From NCBI GenBank assembly GCA_040385825.1, contig JAZKGQ010000026.1:1-64000 (forward strand): 64,000 nucleotides of DNA. The letters are read 5' to 3'. Of this stretch, positions 35,601-45,505 are shown one piece after another. Position numbers and translations under genes: made by a program. The notes beneath the pieces were generated by a model that worked only from the letters and a program-made list of their open reading frames with translations, was not told where the DNA came from and made no database searches. Position 1 is the first letter of the stretch, and each line of letters opens with the position of its first letter. The DNA comes from JANNNF01 sp040385825. Lineage in GTDB: Bacteria; Pseudomonadota; Alphaproteobacteria; Rhodobacterales; Rhodobacteraceae.

Positions 35601-35864
35601 TCAGTCCAGCCGGAACAGCTTGTCGCGCGATGTGGCCCCGCGCAGCAGAACCAGCCGGGTTTTCGCCACGCCCAGGGCCTGCGCCAGCAGGGCGGTTGCG
35701 GCTGCGGTGGCGCGGCCATCCTCGGCCACCGCAGCGACCGCCACCCGGATCGTGCCATCCGCGATCCTGACCCCGCTCTGGCGCGCGCCGGGGCTGACCC
35801 TGACCGCGATCACCGCCCCCGCCCGTGCCAGATGCGACAGGTTTTGCACGTCCCTTGCCGCCAT
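35601..35864 (-). CDS. DUF167 (YggU) family protein
   Basis: An 87-residue protein with the DUF167 fold: VRVSPGARQSGVRI, the central GRATAAATALLAQALGV, and VLLRGATSRDKLFRL at the end. The function is unknown. It is convergent with the DUF1501 gene (two bases between stops) and divergent from the nitroreductase. Confidence 0.85.
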   Translation of the reverse strand: MAARDVQNLSHLARAGAVIAVRVSPGARQSGVRIADGTIRVAVAAVAEDGRATAAATALLAQALGVAKTRLVLLRGATSRDKLFRLD

Positions 35865-35969
35865 CCGGTTGCCGTCCTGTCTGCCGTTGCAAAAGAAGTG
35901 CGCAGGGCAGGTCGCTTGACCTTGGCCGCACCATCCCGCACAGATTGCGCCTCAATGAAGGATGCCGCG

Positions 35970-36548
35970 ATGCCCACCCGCAATCAAGCCGTTGTCGATT
36001 TTCTGGCCACCCGCCGGTCCCGCCCCGCCAAGCAGTTCACCGCTCCGGTGCCGGACCGCGCACAACTGACCGAGATTCTGACCCTTGCCACCCGTGTTCC
36101 CGACCATGGCAAGCTGGAACCCTGGCGGCTGCTGGTGCTGGAAAAGCCAGCCTTGCAGCGGCTTGCCGATCTGGCCGAGGCGCGGGCGATGGAGCTGGGC
36201 GGCGACGCCGAAAAGATCGCCAAGGGGCGCGGGCAGTTCGATCTGGGCCAGTTGGCGGTGGTGGTGATCGCCAGCCCCAGGCCGCACCCCAAGGTGCCGC
36301 ACAGCGAGCAGGCCCATTCCGCCGCCGCCCTGTGCATGGCGCTGGTGACTGCCGCCGAGGCGACGGGCTGGGGGGCCTGCTGGCTGACCGGGTGGACCGC
36401 GCATGACGCGACTTTCGCCGCCCGCGCCTTTGGCTGTGCGGTCGATGAAACCGTGGCAGGCATCGTGCATATCGCAACGCCGGGGTCTGACGGCGTGGAC
36501 CGACCGCGCCCCGACCTTGGCCGCCTTGTCACCTGGGTCGGCGCATGA
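35970..36548 (+). CDS. Nitroreductase-family flavoprotein
   Basis: A 192-residue FMN-dependent NAD(P)H oxidoreductase of the nitroreductase family (YdjA-like). The start region FLATRRSRPAKQFTAPVPDRAQL and the FMN-phosphate arginines fit, as does GWGACWLTGW in the second half. The start at 35970 has AAGGA seven bases upstream; an ATG at 35955 is less likely. It overlaps the EI24-type gene by ATGA. The true substrate is unknown. Confidence 0.88.
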   Translation: MPTRNQAVVDFLATRRSRPAKQFTAPVPDRAQLTEILTLATRVPDHGKLEPWRLLVLEKPALQRLADLAEARAMELGGDAEKIAKGRGQFDLGQLAVVVIASPRPHPKVPHSEQAHSAAALCMALVTAAEATGWGACWLTGWTAHDATFAARAFGCAVDETVAGIVHIATPGSDGVDRPRPDLGRLVTWVGA

Positions 36549-37237
36549 TCCTGCGGGCGTTTCTTGCGGCGCTTGGCCAGCTTGGCGACCCCCGGTTCCG
36601 CCGGGTGCTGTGGGTGGGGGTCGGTCTGGCGCTGGCGCTGCTGATCGGGGTCTATGCGGTGTTCTTGTGGGTTATCCAATCCTTCGCCCCCGACACGCTG
36701 GAGATTCCCTTCGTCGGCCCGGTGGGCGGGCTGGACACGCTGCTCAGCATCGGGTCGGCGCTGTTGATGGTAGGGCTGTCGGTGGTCCTGATGGTGCCGG
36801 TGGCCTCGGCCTTCACCGGCATCTTTCTGGAGGATGTGGTGCAGGCGGTCGAGGACCGCCACTACCCCGACCTGCCCGCCGTCCAGCGCCCGCCGTTGCT
36901 GGATACGGTGATCGAGACGGCAAACTTCATGGGGCTGCTGCTGGCGGTCAATGTGGTGGCGCTGTTCATCTATCCCTTCGCCGGGATCGCGGCGCCACTG
37001 GTGTTCTGGGCGGTCAACGGGCTGTTGCTGGGGCGCGAGTATTTCACGCTGGTCGCCAGCCGCCGCATCGGCAGGCAGGCGGCACGAGATCTGCGCCGTG
37101 CCAACCGGGGCAGGGTCTGGCTGGCAGGGGCGCTGATGGCGGCCCCGCTGTCGATTCCCTTCGTCAACCTGTTCGTGCCGGTTCTGGGGGCTGCGACCTT
37201 TGCCCATCTGTTCCACCGGCTGTATCCGGCGCGCTGA
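36545..37237 (+). CDS. EI24/CysZ-like membrane protein
   Basis: A 230-residue membrane protein with about four to five helices (for example VLWVGVGLALALLIGVYAVF and ALLMVGLSVVLMVPVASAF) and the family block LEDVVQAVEDRHYPDLP. It belongs to the EI24/CysZ superfamily. CysZ is a sulfate channel, but many alphaproteobacterial relatives are uncharacterised, so transport is only suggested. It is translationally coupled to the nitroreductase. Confidence 0.8.
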   Translation: MILRAFLAALGQLGDPRFRRVLWVGVGLALALLIGVYAVFLWVIQSFAPDTLEIPFVGPVGGLDTLLSIGSALLMVGLSVVLMVPVASAFTGIFLEDVVQAVEDRHYPDLPAVQRPPLLDTVIETANFMGLLLAVNVVALFIYPFAGIAAPLVFWAVNGLLLGREYFTLVASRRIGRQAARDLRRANRGRVWLAGALMAAPLSIPFVNLFVPVLGAATFAHLFHRLYPAR

Positions 37238-37525
37238 TCAGGGCGCGGCAGGGGCCTCGGGCGCCATCCGGTCGAAGTAATCCAGATCGCGGATGGTGAT
37301 GGTGCCGGACAGGATCACCCCCGCCACGATCAGCCACAGCACCGCAGTTACCGCCGTGGTGATCCTGGCCTTGCGGCCCACCACATCGCCCGCCGGGGCG
37401 GATCGCGGTGTTCCCGGCACCACGCTGCCCGCATCCTGCTGCGAGACAAAGCGCAAGGGCAGCACGATGAAGAACACCATGAACCAGATCACGGAAAACA
37501 GCACGATGGCGGCGGTGATGGTCAT
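37238..37525 (-). CDS. DUF1467-family membrane protein
   Basis: A 95-residue protein with two membrane helices (about 3-25 and 59-77) flanking a loop with GRKARITTA. The first helix IVLFSVIWFMVFFIVLPLRF is the DUF1467 hallmark. It overlaps the mce stop by ATGA and is commonly found there in this order. The function is unknown. Confidence 0.88.
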   Translation of the reverse strand: MTITAAIVLFSVIWFMVFFIVLPLRFVSQQDAGSVVPGTPRSAPAGDVVGRKARITTAVTAVLWLIVAGVILSGTITIRDLDYFDRMAPEAPAAP

Positions 37526-37926
37526 ACCTGCTCCAGTTCTACCAGACAGCCGTTGAAATCCTTGGGGTGCAGAAACAGCACCGGCTTGCCATGCGCGCCG
37601 ATCTTTGGCGCACCGCTGCCCAGAACGCGCGCGCCACTGGCGGCCAGATGGTCGCGCGCGGCAAGGATGTCCTCCACCTCATAGCAGATGTGATGGATGC
37701 CGCCGCCCGGATTTTTCTGCAAGAAGCCGGAGATGGGCGAGGCATCGCCAAGCGGGGTCAGCAACTCGATCTTAGTGTTGGGCAGGGTGATGAACACCAC
37801 CGTCACCCCATGGTCGGGTTCATCCTGCGGCGGGCCGACTTCGGCCCCAAGCGTGCCCTTGTACTGGGCAACGGCCGCAGCCAGATCCGGCACGGCAATG
37901 GCGACATGGTTCAGGCGGCCGATCAT
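37522..37926 (-). CDS. mce: Methylmalonyl-CoA epimerase
   Basis: A 134-residue vicinal-oxygen-chelate enzyme that interconverts (S)- and (R)-methylmalonyl-CoA in propionyl-CoA assimilation. Metal ligands are in LNHVAIAVPDL (His), GIHHICYEVEDI (His) and the C-terminal VELEQ (Glu). AAAGGA lies before the ATG at 37926. With prpE in the same window, this points to propionate use through methylmalonyl-CoA. It is followed by DUF1467. Confidence 0.93.
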   Translation of the reverse strand: MIGRLNHVAIAVPDLAAAVAQYKGTLGAEVGPPQDEPDHGVTVVFITLPNTKIELLTPLGDASPISGFLQKNPGGGIHHICYEVEDILAARDHLAASGARVLGSGAPKIGAHGKPVLFLHPKDFNGCLVELEQV

Positions 37927-38100
37927 GGCAGTATCCTTTGCAACTCTGCGGCTGGTTATGCCGCCGCGCACCGCCTGCCGCAAGAGGCCGATCCGCCGCA
38001 GGCACCCTGCAGCCCGCCCGCGTTTACCCGCTGTTTACCGCAAGAGTGCAGTCTGGGCAGGCGCGGTGCCGTCGCGCGATTCCCGTCACCGGAGGTGCCG

Positions 38101-38802
38101 ATGCCCGATGTGTTCGACCTGCCCCCCAGTTTGCTGTCACCCCCTGCGCAGCCCTTGCAGGGCCTGACCCTGCTGGGTGTCGAAGACAGCCGTTTTGCCA
38201 GCGATGCCCTGCGGCTGATGTGTCAGCGGTCTGGCGCGCGGCTGCGCCGTGCCGACAGCCTGCTGGCCGCGCAGGCGCATCTGCGGGTCTACCGCCCCGA
38301 CGTGATCCTGATTGACCTTGGCCTGCCTGATGGGCGGGGCGAAGGCTTGATCCGGCAACTGGCGCTTGCGGGGCCGGTTGTCCAGCGGCCAGTCATTCTG
38401 GGGATGAGCGGGGATCCTGCCGGGCGCGACAGCGCGCTTGCCGCCGGGGCGGCCGGGTTTCTGGACAAGCCGCTGGCCAGCCTTGCCCGCTTTCAGGCCA
38501 GCATTCTGGCCCATCTGCCCGACAGGTTCCTGCATCAGCCGGGGCCGGATGGCAGCGTCTCGCCAGACCCCATGGCGCTGCGCGATGATCTGGCCCGTGC
38601 GGCGCGGCTGGTGGCCAGCCTGCAAGCCACCCAGCCCGACGCGCCGCAGCGCCGCTATCTGGCGGGGTTTCTGTCGGGCCTTGCCCGATCCGCCCAGGAC
38701 AGCGATCTGGCCGAGGCCGCCCTGCACACCACCGACGGGGCGGGGCTGGCCCGGCTTGCGGGCCTGCTGCGCCACCGCATCGCGGCGGGGGCGGCGTTAT
38801 AG
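38101..38802 (+). CDS. Response regulator receiver protein with novel C-terminal region
   Basis: A 233-residue protein. About residues 18-140 form a receiver domain: acidic pair in GVEDSRFAS, the phosphorylation Asp in VILIDLGLPDGRG, and the conserved Lys in FLDKPLA. The C-terminal about 90 residues are Ala/Leu-rich helices with no DNA-binding or enzymatic motif that I recognise. GGAGG precedes the ATG at 38101. A direct repeat GTTTACC (38022-38028 and 38033-38039) lies upstream. Its kinase is not adjacent. Confidence 0.75.
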   Translation: MPDVFDLPPSLLSPPAQPLQGLTLLGVEDSRFASDALRLMCQRSGARLRRADSLLAAQAHLRVYRPDVILIDLGLPDGRGEGLIRQLALAGPVVQRPVILGMSGDPAGRDSALAAGAAGFLDKPLASLARFQASILAHLPDRFLHQPGPDGSVSPDPMALRDDLARAARLVASLQATQPDAPQRRYLAGFLSGLARSAQDSDLAEAALHTTDGAGLARLAGLLRHRIAAGAAL

Positions 38803-39495
38803 GGCGGGGTCCGCCCCGGCGCGCACCAGTTGCGTCAGGTCGGACAGCCGTTCGCGCTGCCGCCCGGCGCTGTCGAAATTGGCAGGCAACAGCCAGGCGT
38901 TGAACGCCTCGCGCAGGGCGGGCCATTCGCTGTCGACAACGGAAAACCACGCGGTGTCACGGTTGCGGCCCTTGATCACCATGTGATTGCGAAAGACACC
39001 CTCGAAGGAAAAGCCGAACCGCTGCGCCGCCCGGCGTGACGGCATGTTCAGCGCGTTGCATTTCCATTCATAGCGCCGGTAGCCCGCGGCAAAGGCCCAG
39101 TCCATCATCAGGAACATTGCCTCGGTGACAGCCACCCCGCGCTGCATTTCGGGAGCGATGCAGATGTTGCCCACCTCGATCGTGCCGTGATCGGGGGTGA
39201 TGCGCAGATAGGACGCAACGCCTGCGGCCTGCCCGGTCTGCACATCGCGCAGCGCATAGAAAAACGGGTCCGACCGCGTTGTCACGTCCTTGACCCAGCG
39301 GTGATAGGCGCTGGACGACAGGAAAGGGCCGTAAGGCATGTAATCCCACAGCGCATCATGCCCGGAAAAGGCGCGGTGCAGTTCCGCCGCATGGGCCGCC
39401 GCATCCAGCACCTCCAGCCGCACATGACGGCCTGCCATCTCTGCTGGTCCCGGTGCCGCCGGCAGCGCCCAGCCCTTGACCTCATCCCCCACCAT
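38797..39495 (-). CDS. GNAT-family N-acetyltransferase
   Basis: A 232-residue acetyltransferase of the RimJ/RimL-like GNAT type. Signatures are GRHVRLEVLDAAAHAAEL, the acetyl-CoA region CIAPEMQRGVAVTEAM and NMPSRRAAQRFGFSFEGVFR. The start is uncertain: ATG at 39495 has GGAG six bases upstream and gives the family N-terminus; a GTG at 39522 is possible. The acceptor substrate is unknown. It overlaps the end of the convergent response-regulator gene by six bases. Confidence 0.82.
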   Translation of the reverse strand: MVGDEVKGWALPAAPGPAEMAGRHVRLEVLDAAAHAAELHRAFSGHDALWDYMPYGPFLSSSAYHRWVKDVTTRSDPFFYALRDVQTGQAAGVASYLRITPDHGTIEVGNICIAPEMQRGVAVTEAMFLMMDWAFAAGYRRYEWKCNALNMPSRRAAQRFGFSFEGVFRNHMVIKGRNRDTAWFSVVDSEWPALREAFNAWLLPANFDSAGRQRERLSDLTQLVRAGADPAL

Positions 39496-39572
39496 CCGCG
39501 GCTCCACTGGCATCTCCTTCACCTGGTTGCCTTGTCTTAGCGCGCGCCGGACGGGTCTGGCAATGACCCGGC

Positions 39573-39815
39573 TCAGCCTGCGGATTTCTCGATCCGGTAG
39601 CTGCCTTCGGGCAGGTTCAGCGCCGCTGCAAGGTCGCGCACCTGGGCCAGCGACAGGGTCAGGCGCAGGATTTCATCGGTGCGCGGGTCGAACTGTTCCA
39701 GCGTCACGCAGTCTTCAAAGGCCGCGACGATCACATCCTCCTGCAAGGGCAGATCACCGCCTTCATCCACCAGGGTTATCAGGGTGGCGTCAAAATCGTG
39801 CTCGATGGTGAACAT
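39573..39815 (-). CDS. Small conserved acidic protein, unknown function
   Basis: An 80-residue protein beginning MFTIEHDFDATLITLVDEG and rich in Asp, Glu and Leu. It has no membrane segment or known motif. The start at 39815 is preferred because upstream residues in the longer frame (to 39920) look unlike protein. I do not recognise a characterised family; it resembles small orphan proteins of Rhodobacterales. Confidence 0.6.
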   Translation of the reverse strand: MFTIEHDFDATLITLVDEGGDLPLQEDVIVAAFEDCVTLEQFDPRTDEILRLTLSLAQVRDLAAALNLPEGSYRIEKSAG

Positions 39816-40009
39816 GGGACAGGGCTTTCCGGTTGCTGTGTGGCCCAGCCTAGCCGCAAAGCCATGCAATGATCCAGCCTCGGGGGGGATGCACGGGCCA
39901 TCCGCACGGGCCACATGCACGGGTCTGTGAAGCGGGTCGGTTGATCAAGGGCTGTCAGGCGATGCTGTCTCTGCTATTTGCAGCAGCGATGCGGGCCGGA
40001 GACGTGGAT

Positions 40010-40738
40010 ATGCGGGCAATGAAAATCGGGCCGATGCTGCTTGGGCCAATTCTGCTGGCCGGATGCATGACCCTGGCCCCGCCGCCCGTTCTGCAGCCTG
40101 CCCCCGATGGGCTGATCCCGCCCAACGGGGGCCAAACCCCGCGCGGGGCGGCGCAAACCTTTGTCGGCGTGGTCGGGGCGGTAGAGCCGGTGGCCGAAAC
40201 CATGTGCCGCCAGCTGTCGTCCGGGCAAAGCTGCAATCTGCAGATCGTCGTCGATGACCGCCCGGACCAGCCGCCGAACGCGTTTCAGACGGTGGACAGG
40301 TTGGGCCGGCCGATCGTGGGCTTCACGCTGGCGCTGATCGCCGATGCGCAGAACGCCGACGAGATTGCCTTTGTGATGGGCCACGAGGCCGCGCATCACA
40401 TTCTGGGGCATATCCCCAAGCGCGAACAATCCGCGCTGAATTCCGCGATTCTGGCAGGGGTGCTGGCGCAGGCGGGGGGGGCCACGCCCGAAACCATCCG
40501 TGCGGCGCAGGATCTGGGGGCCGAGATCGGTTCGCGGACCTATTCCAAGGATTTTGAACTGGAGGCCGATGGTCTGGGCGCCGAGATTGCCCTGATCGCG
40601 GGCTTTGATCCGGTGCGCGGTGCGCAGTTCTTCAGCCGCCTTCCCGATCCGGGCGACCAGTTTCTGGGCAGCCATCCGCGCAATTCCGAACGCCAGGCGA
40701 TGGTGCGCGAAACGGTCGCCCGCCTGACCGGCAGCTGA
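40010..40738 (+). CDS. M48-family metalloprotease lipoprotein
   Basis: A 242-residue membrane-anchored zinc protease. The lipobox LLAGC is near residue 17. The zinc motif HEAAH is at 125-129 with a third ligand Glu in the FELEADGLG block (about 185). The start at 40010 has GGAGA seven bases upstream. Family members of this short type degrade misfolded envelope proteins (BepA/LoiP-like). It contrasts with the inactive-looking M48-like gene at 17971. Confidence 0.88.
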   Translation: MRAMKIGPMLLGPILLAGCMTLAPPPVLQPAPDGLIPPNGGQTPRGAAQTFVGVVGAVEPVAETMCRQLSSGQSCNLQIVVDDRPDQPPNAFQTVDRLGRPIVGFTLALIADAQNADEIAFVMGHEAAHHILGHIPKREQSALNSAILAGVLAQAGGATPETIRAAQDLGAEIGSRTYSKDFELEADGLGAEIALIAGFDPVRGAQFFSRLPDPGDQFLGSHPRNSERQAMVRETVARLTGS

Positions 40739-42457
<1,719 letters not shown>

Positions 42458-42538
42458 GGGGTGCCCCTGTCTGCCTGTGTGCGCGCATGACTTACCCAAA
42501 CTGCGGGCGCGGTGCCAGAGGGGATGAAACGCTGGCGC

Positions 42539-43102
42539 CTACCCGCGTCGGGCGATGCGGGCGGTGATCACGATGCGGACCTGATCGTTCACCAGATCGG
42601 CAAAGCCGGTCGCGCCATAATCGCTGCGGTTGACCAGACCCGTCAGCCGCACGGTCAGATGGCCAAGATCGCCCGCGTCAGACCCCGCCTGCCGGAAAAT
42701 CTCGGCCTTCAGCACGATGGGCCGCGTCACGCCGCGGATGGTCAGGTCCCCCGCCACTGTGGCGCTACGGCCGGTGGCGCGAACGGATGTGCTGTGAAAG
42801 ATCATCCTCGGATAGGCGCCCGCATCCAGCACGGTCGGCCCCTTCAACGCCTGCACCGCAAGCGGAAAGTTCGCCTGAGCCCCCGACACGTCCAGTTCGA
42901 CATCTATCTGCGAATTGGCCACCCGGTCGAAATCAAGCGTCAGATCGGCCCGCGCCACCGGCATCCGGCCCGTGATGACCCCGGCACCGAAACCCGTCTC
43001 GAAGGCCACCACCGATTTGTCGGCCTCCAACGCATAGTCCACCGGCAGCGCCGCCGCAGGGGTGGCGACTGCGACCAGCAGGCACAGGATCAGGCGACGC
43101 AT
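42539..43102 (-). CDS. YceI-family periplasmic protein
   Basis: A 187-residue exported protein of the lipocalin-like YceI family, which bind isoprenoid or amphiphilic ligands. A signal peptide (LILCLLVAVATPAAA) is followed by DKSVVAFETGFGAGVITG, then VTGDLTIRG-type strands (AGDLTIRGVTRPIVLKAEI), which are family signatures. GGAAGGA precedes the ATG at 43102. The role in this organism is unknown. Confidence 0.85.
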   Translation of the reverse strand: MRRLILCLLVAVATPAAALPVDYALEADKSVVAFETGFGAGVITGRMPVARADLTLDFDRVANSQIDVELDVSGAQANFPLAVQALKGPTVLDAGAYPRMIFHSTSVRATGRSATVAGDLTIRGVTRPIVLKAEIFRQAGSDAGDLGHLTVRLTGLVNRSDYGATGFADLVNDQVRIVITARIARRG

Positions 43103-43206
43103 GGCATTTTCCTTCCGACCGGGCGACATGCGCCCACCATGCGCCCAATTCCCGCCAACTTGACTAAAATTTGCATCCTCTGTGCACAAATATCCCACAG
43201 GGGGAG

Positions 43207-43253
43207 CCGCATTTGCCAAAGGCAAATGCGGCGTGGGGGACGTGAAGTCCCCC
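43207..43253. repeat. Two stem-loops in the yceI/aldo-keto reductase gap
   Basis: CCGCATTTGCC-AAA-GGCAAATGCGG (43207-43231) and GGGGGAC-GTGAA-GTCCCCC (43235-43253) are perfect hairpins in the divergent 255-base gap. They recall the tandem hairpins after pabC. They are not at a gene end, so a terminator role is unlikely unless a short transcript lies here. Confidence 0.65.
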
Positions 43254-43357
43254 GTCCACGCTTCAGGCATCACCCCCCCCCTTCATCAAGGGGCATGTCG
43301 TCCTTGCCCCCGCCGCGCTTCGCGCTACCCTGCGCACGACGAAACCGGAGAGACGAA

Positions 43358-44398
43358 ATGAAGATGATCCCGCTTGGCAGCACCGGGCTTGTGGTGTCGG
43401 AACTGTGCCTTGGCACCATGACCTGGGGCAGCCACAACACCGCGACCGAAGGCCACGCGCAGGCCGACATGGCGGTGGACCGGGGGGTCACCTTCTGGGA
43501 TACCGCCGAGATGTATCCGACCAATCCGGTGCGGGCTGAAACCATCGGCGACACCGAAACCATCATCGGCAGCTGGCTTGCCGCGCGGGGCGGGCGGGAC
43601 CGGCTGGTGCTGGCGACCAAGATCACCGGCAAGGGCCAGATGCTGCGGCCGGGTCAGCCGATCACCGGGGCCACGCTGCGGGCGGGGGTGGAAGACAGCC
43701 TGCGCCGGATGCAGACCCACTACATCGATCTGTACCAGTTGCACTGGCCGAACCGGGGCAGCTATCACTTTCGCCAGTCCTGGACCTATGCCCCCACGGG
43801 CATCGACCGGGCGGCTGAAACTGCGCATATGACCGATGTGCTGACCACGGCGCAGGCCTTGGTGGCCGAGGGCAAGATCCGCGCCGTCGGCCTGTCGAAC
43901 GAATCCGTCTGGGGCGCGGCGCGGTGGCTGCATCTGGCCGACAGTCTGGGTCTGCCGCGCATGGCAAGCGTGCAGAACGAATATTCGCTGCTGTGCCGCC
44001 AGTTCGACACCGACTGGGCCGAGTTCAGCCTGGCCGAAGACATGCCGCTGCTGGCGTTTTCGCCTTTGGCGGTCGGCTTGCTGTCGGGCAAGTACGCGGG
44101 CGATGTGACGCCCGAGAATACGCGCCGGATGCACACGCCCGACCTTGGCGGCCGGATCACCGCGGGGGTGTTTCCGGCCGTTGCCGCCTATCTGGGCATC
44201 GCCGCGCGGCACGGGCTGGACCCGTGCCAGATGGCGATTGCCTTTTGCCGCAGCCGGCCGTTCGTGACCATCCCGATCATCGGGGCCACCACCTTGGCGC
44301 AGCTGGGCACCAACATCGGGGCGGTGGGGCTGGTGCTGTCTGCCGAGGTGCTGGCCGAGATCGCGCTGGCCCACCGGGCGCATCCGGCCCCCTATTGA
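43358..44398 (+). CDS. Aldo/keto reductase
   Basis: A 346-residue NADPH-dependent oxidoreductase of the AKR superfamily (Tas-like). The catalytic Asp-Tyr pair is in FWDTAEMYP, with Lys in LATKITG and His in QLHWPNR. The cofactor-binding C-terminus (IIGATTLAQLGTNIGAV) is present. GGAG precedes the ATG at 43358. The substrate is unknown; Tas-type enzymes act on a range of carbonyls. Confidence 0.92.
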   Translation: MKMIPLGSTGLVVSELCLGTMTWGSHNTATEGHAQADMAVDRGVTFWDTAEMYPTNPVRAETIGDTETIIGSWLAARGGRDRLVLATKITGKGQMLRPGQPITGATLRAGVEDSLRRMQTHYIDLYQLHWPNRGSYHFRQSWTYAPTGIDRAAETAHMTDVLTTAQALVAEGKIRAVGLSNESVWGAARWLHLADSLGLPRMASVQNEYSLLCRQFDTDWAEFSLAEDMPLLAFSPLAVGLLSGKYAGDVTPENTRRMHTPDLGGRITAGVFPAVAAYLGIAARHGLDPCQMAIAFCRSRPFVTIPIIGATTLAQLGTNIGAVGLVLSAEVLAEIALAHRAHPAPY

Positions 44399-44453
44399 GG
44401 GCTTGCGCAATCGCCAAGGCTGGGGCCAAGTGCAGCCCAGATGGAGGACTGCA

Positions 44454-45020
44454 ATGCGCCACCTTGTGATGATTGCTGTGGTGGGGGTACTGGCCGCCTG
44501 CCAGATGGGTGGAGATTCGGGAAAGGCCACGCCTGCCCCCAATGCGCTGACGGGTGGCGAGATCGAGGTGACGGCGCTGGACGGCGGCGCAAAGCCGGTG
44601 CCGCCGACAAAACCGGTGCCACGGTCAAAACCTGTGCCGGGCGTCGAGGCCGCCAAGCCCGAGATTGTCAAACCTGTGCCTGTCGGACCCGAGGCGGTCG
44701 AACCCGTCGCGTCCAAGCCTGATGCGCCCCGGTCCGGTCCTGCTGCGCCCGCCCCCGACCCCGCCCCGCCTCCCAAACCCAAATCGGCGCAGCAGATGGC
44801 GTGTGAAAAGAAGGGCGGCAACTGGGGGCTGGCGGGCAAGTCCGGGGCCAGCACCTGCATCACCCCAACGGGCGAAGGCACCAAGCAATGCCGCCGCCAG
44901 ACTGATTGCACCGGCAGTTGTCTGGCCCGGTCGGGCACCTGCGCGCCCTATGCGCCGCTGTTTGGCTGCAATGAAATTCTTCAGGCTGATGGCAGCCGGG
45001 TGACCCTGTGCATCGACTGA
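44454..45020 (+). CDS. Cys-rich lipoprotein with KPVP repeats
   Basis: A 188-residue lipoprotein: signal peptide ending VLAACQMG, then about 80 residues rich in Lys-Pro-Val-Pro repeats (KPVPPTKPVPRSKPVP), then a C-terminal domain with eight cysteines (MACEKKGGNWGL, CRRQTDCTGSCLARSGTC, GCNEI, LCID). The repeats probably form a stiff periplasmic linker and the Cys-rich domain probably holds disulfides. I do not know the family function. GGAGG precedes the start. It overlaps the lipocalin gene by 13 bases. Confidence 0.7.
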   Translation: MRHLVMIAVVGVLAACQMGGDSGKATPAPNALTGGEIEVTALDGGAKPVPPTKPVPRSKPVPGVEAAKPEIVKPVPVGPEAVEPVASKPDAPRSGPAAPAPDPAPPPKPKSAQQMACEKKGGNWGLAGKSGASTCITPTGEGTKQCRRQTDCTGSCLARSGTCAPYAPLFGCNEILQADGSRVTLCID

Positions 45021-45505
45021 TCCTTTTGTGCCTGTTGCTGGCAGGGTGTGCTGCCACGCCGCCCACACCGCGCACGGTGTTTCGCGCAGCGGCGGCCCCG
45101 ATCTATTCCGCCGCGGCCTTCGATCTGTCACGGCTGGAGGGCCGCTGGCTGCAAGCCGCCGCGTTCCGTGCGACCACAACAGCCGACTGCGCCCCCGGCG
45201 GGGTCGAGTTTGCCCGCAGCGGCGCAGGGTTGCGGGCCAGCGGGCGGTTGTGCCTGTCGGGGCGCCAGGTGACGGTCAACGGTGCGGTCACGCCCACCGG
45301 GCCGGGCCGGTTCGATGTTGCGGGTATGGGCGAATGGTGGGTGATCTGGGGCGACGGCGACTATCGCACCCTTGCGATCGGCACGCCCACCGGGGCCTTC
45401 GGCTTTGTGCTGGACCGGGGGCAGATCTCCGGCGACCGCCTGCGCGCCGCGCGCGAGATATTTGATTTCAATGGCTATTCCACCGACTATCTGAAACCGC
45501 TTTAA
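45008..45505 (+). CDS. Lipocalin-like lipoprotein
   Basis: A 165-residue lipoprotein (lipobox LLLAGC) starting at a GTG inside the end of the preceding gene, so the two are translationally coupled. The body fits a small lipocalin (Blc-like): LSRLEGRWLQAAAFR near the N-terminus and GEWWVIWGDGDYRTLAIGTP in the barrel. It probably binds a hydrophobic ligand in the envelope. Both it and the upstream lipoprotein are likely co-exported. Confidence 0.78.
   Translation: MHRLILLCLLLAGCAATPPTPRTVFRAAAAPIYSAAAFDLSRLEGRWLQAAAFRATTTADCAPGGVEFARSGAGLRASGRLCLSGRQVTVNGAVTPTGPGRFDVAGMGEWWVIWGDGDYRTLAIGTPTGAFGFVLDRGQISGDRLRAAREIFDFNGYSTDYLKPL

Noticed and set aside
34393..35955. A 520-residue minus-strand frame opposite the DUF1501 gene
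   Set aside because: This is the shadow of the real plus-strand gene, whose Tat signal and family motifs are clear.
37937..37944. Near-match TTTGCAAC upstream of mce as an acyl-CoA regulator site
   Set aside because: It has one mismatch and overlaps the AAAGGA ribosome site of mce, so it is most likely a coincidence.
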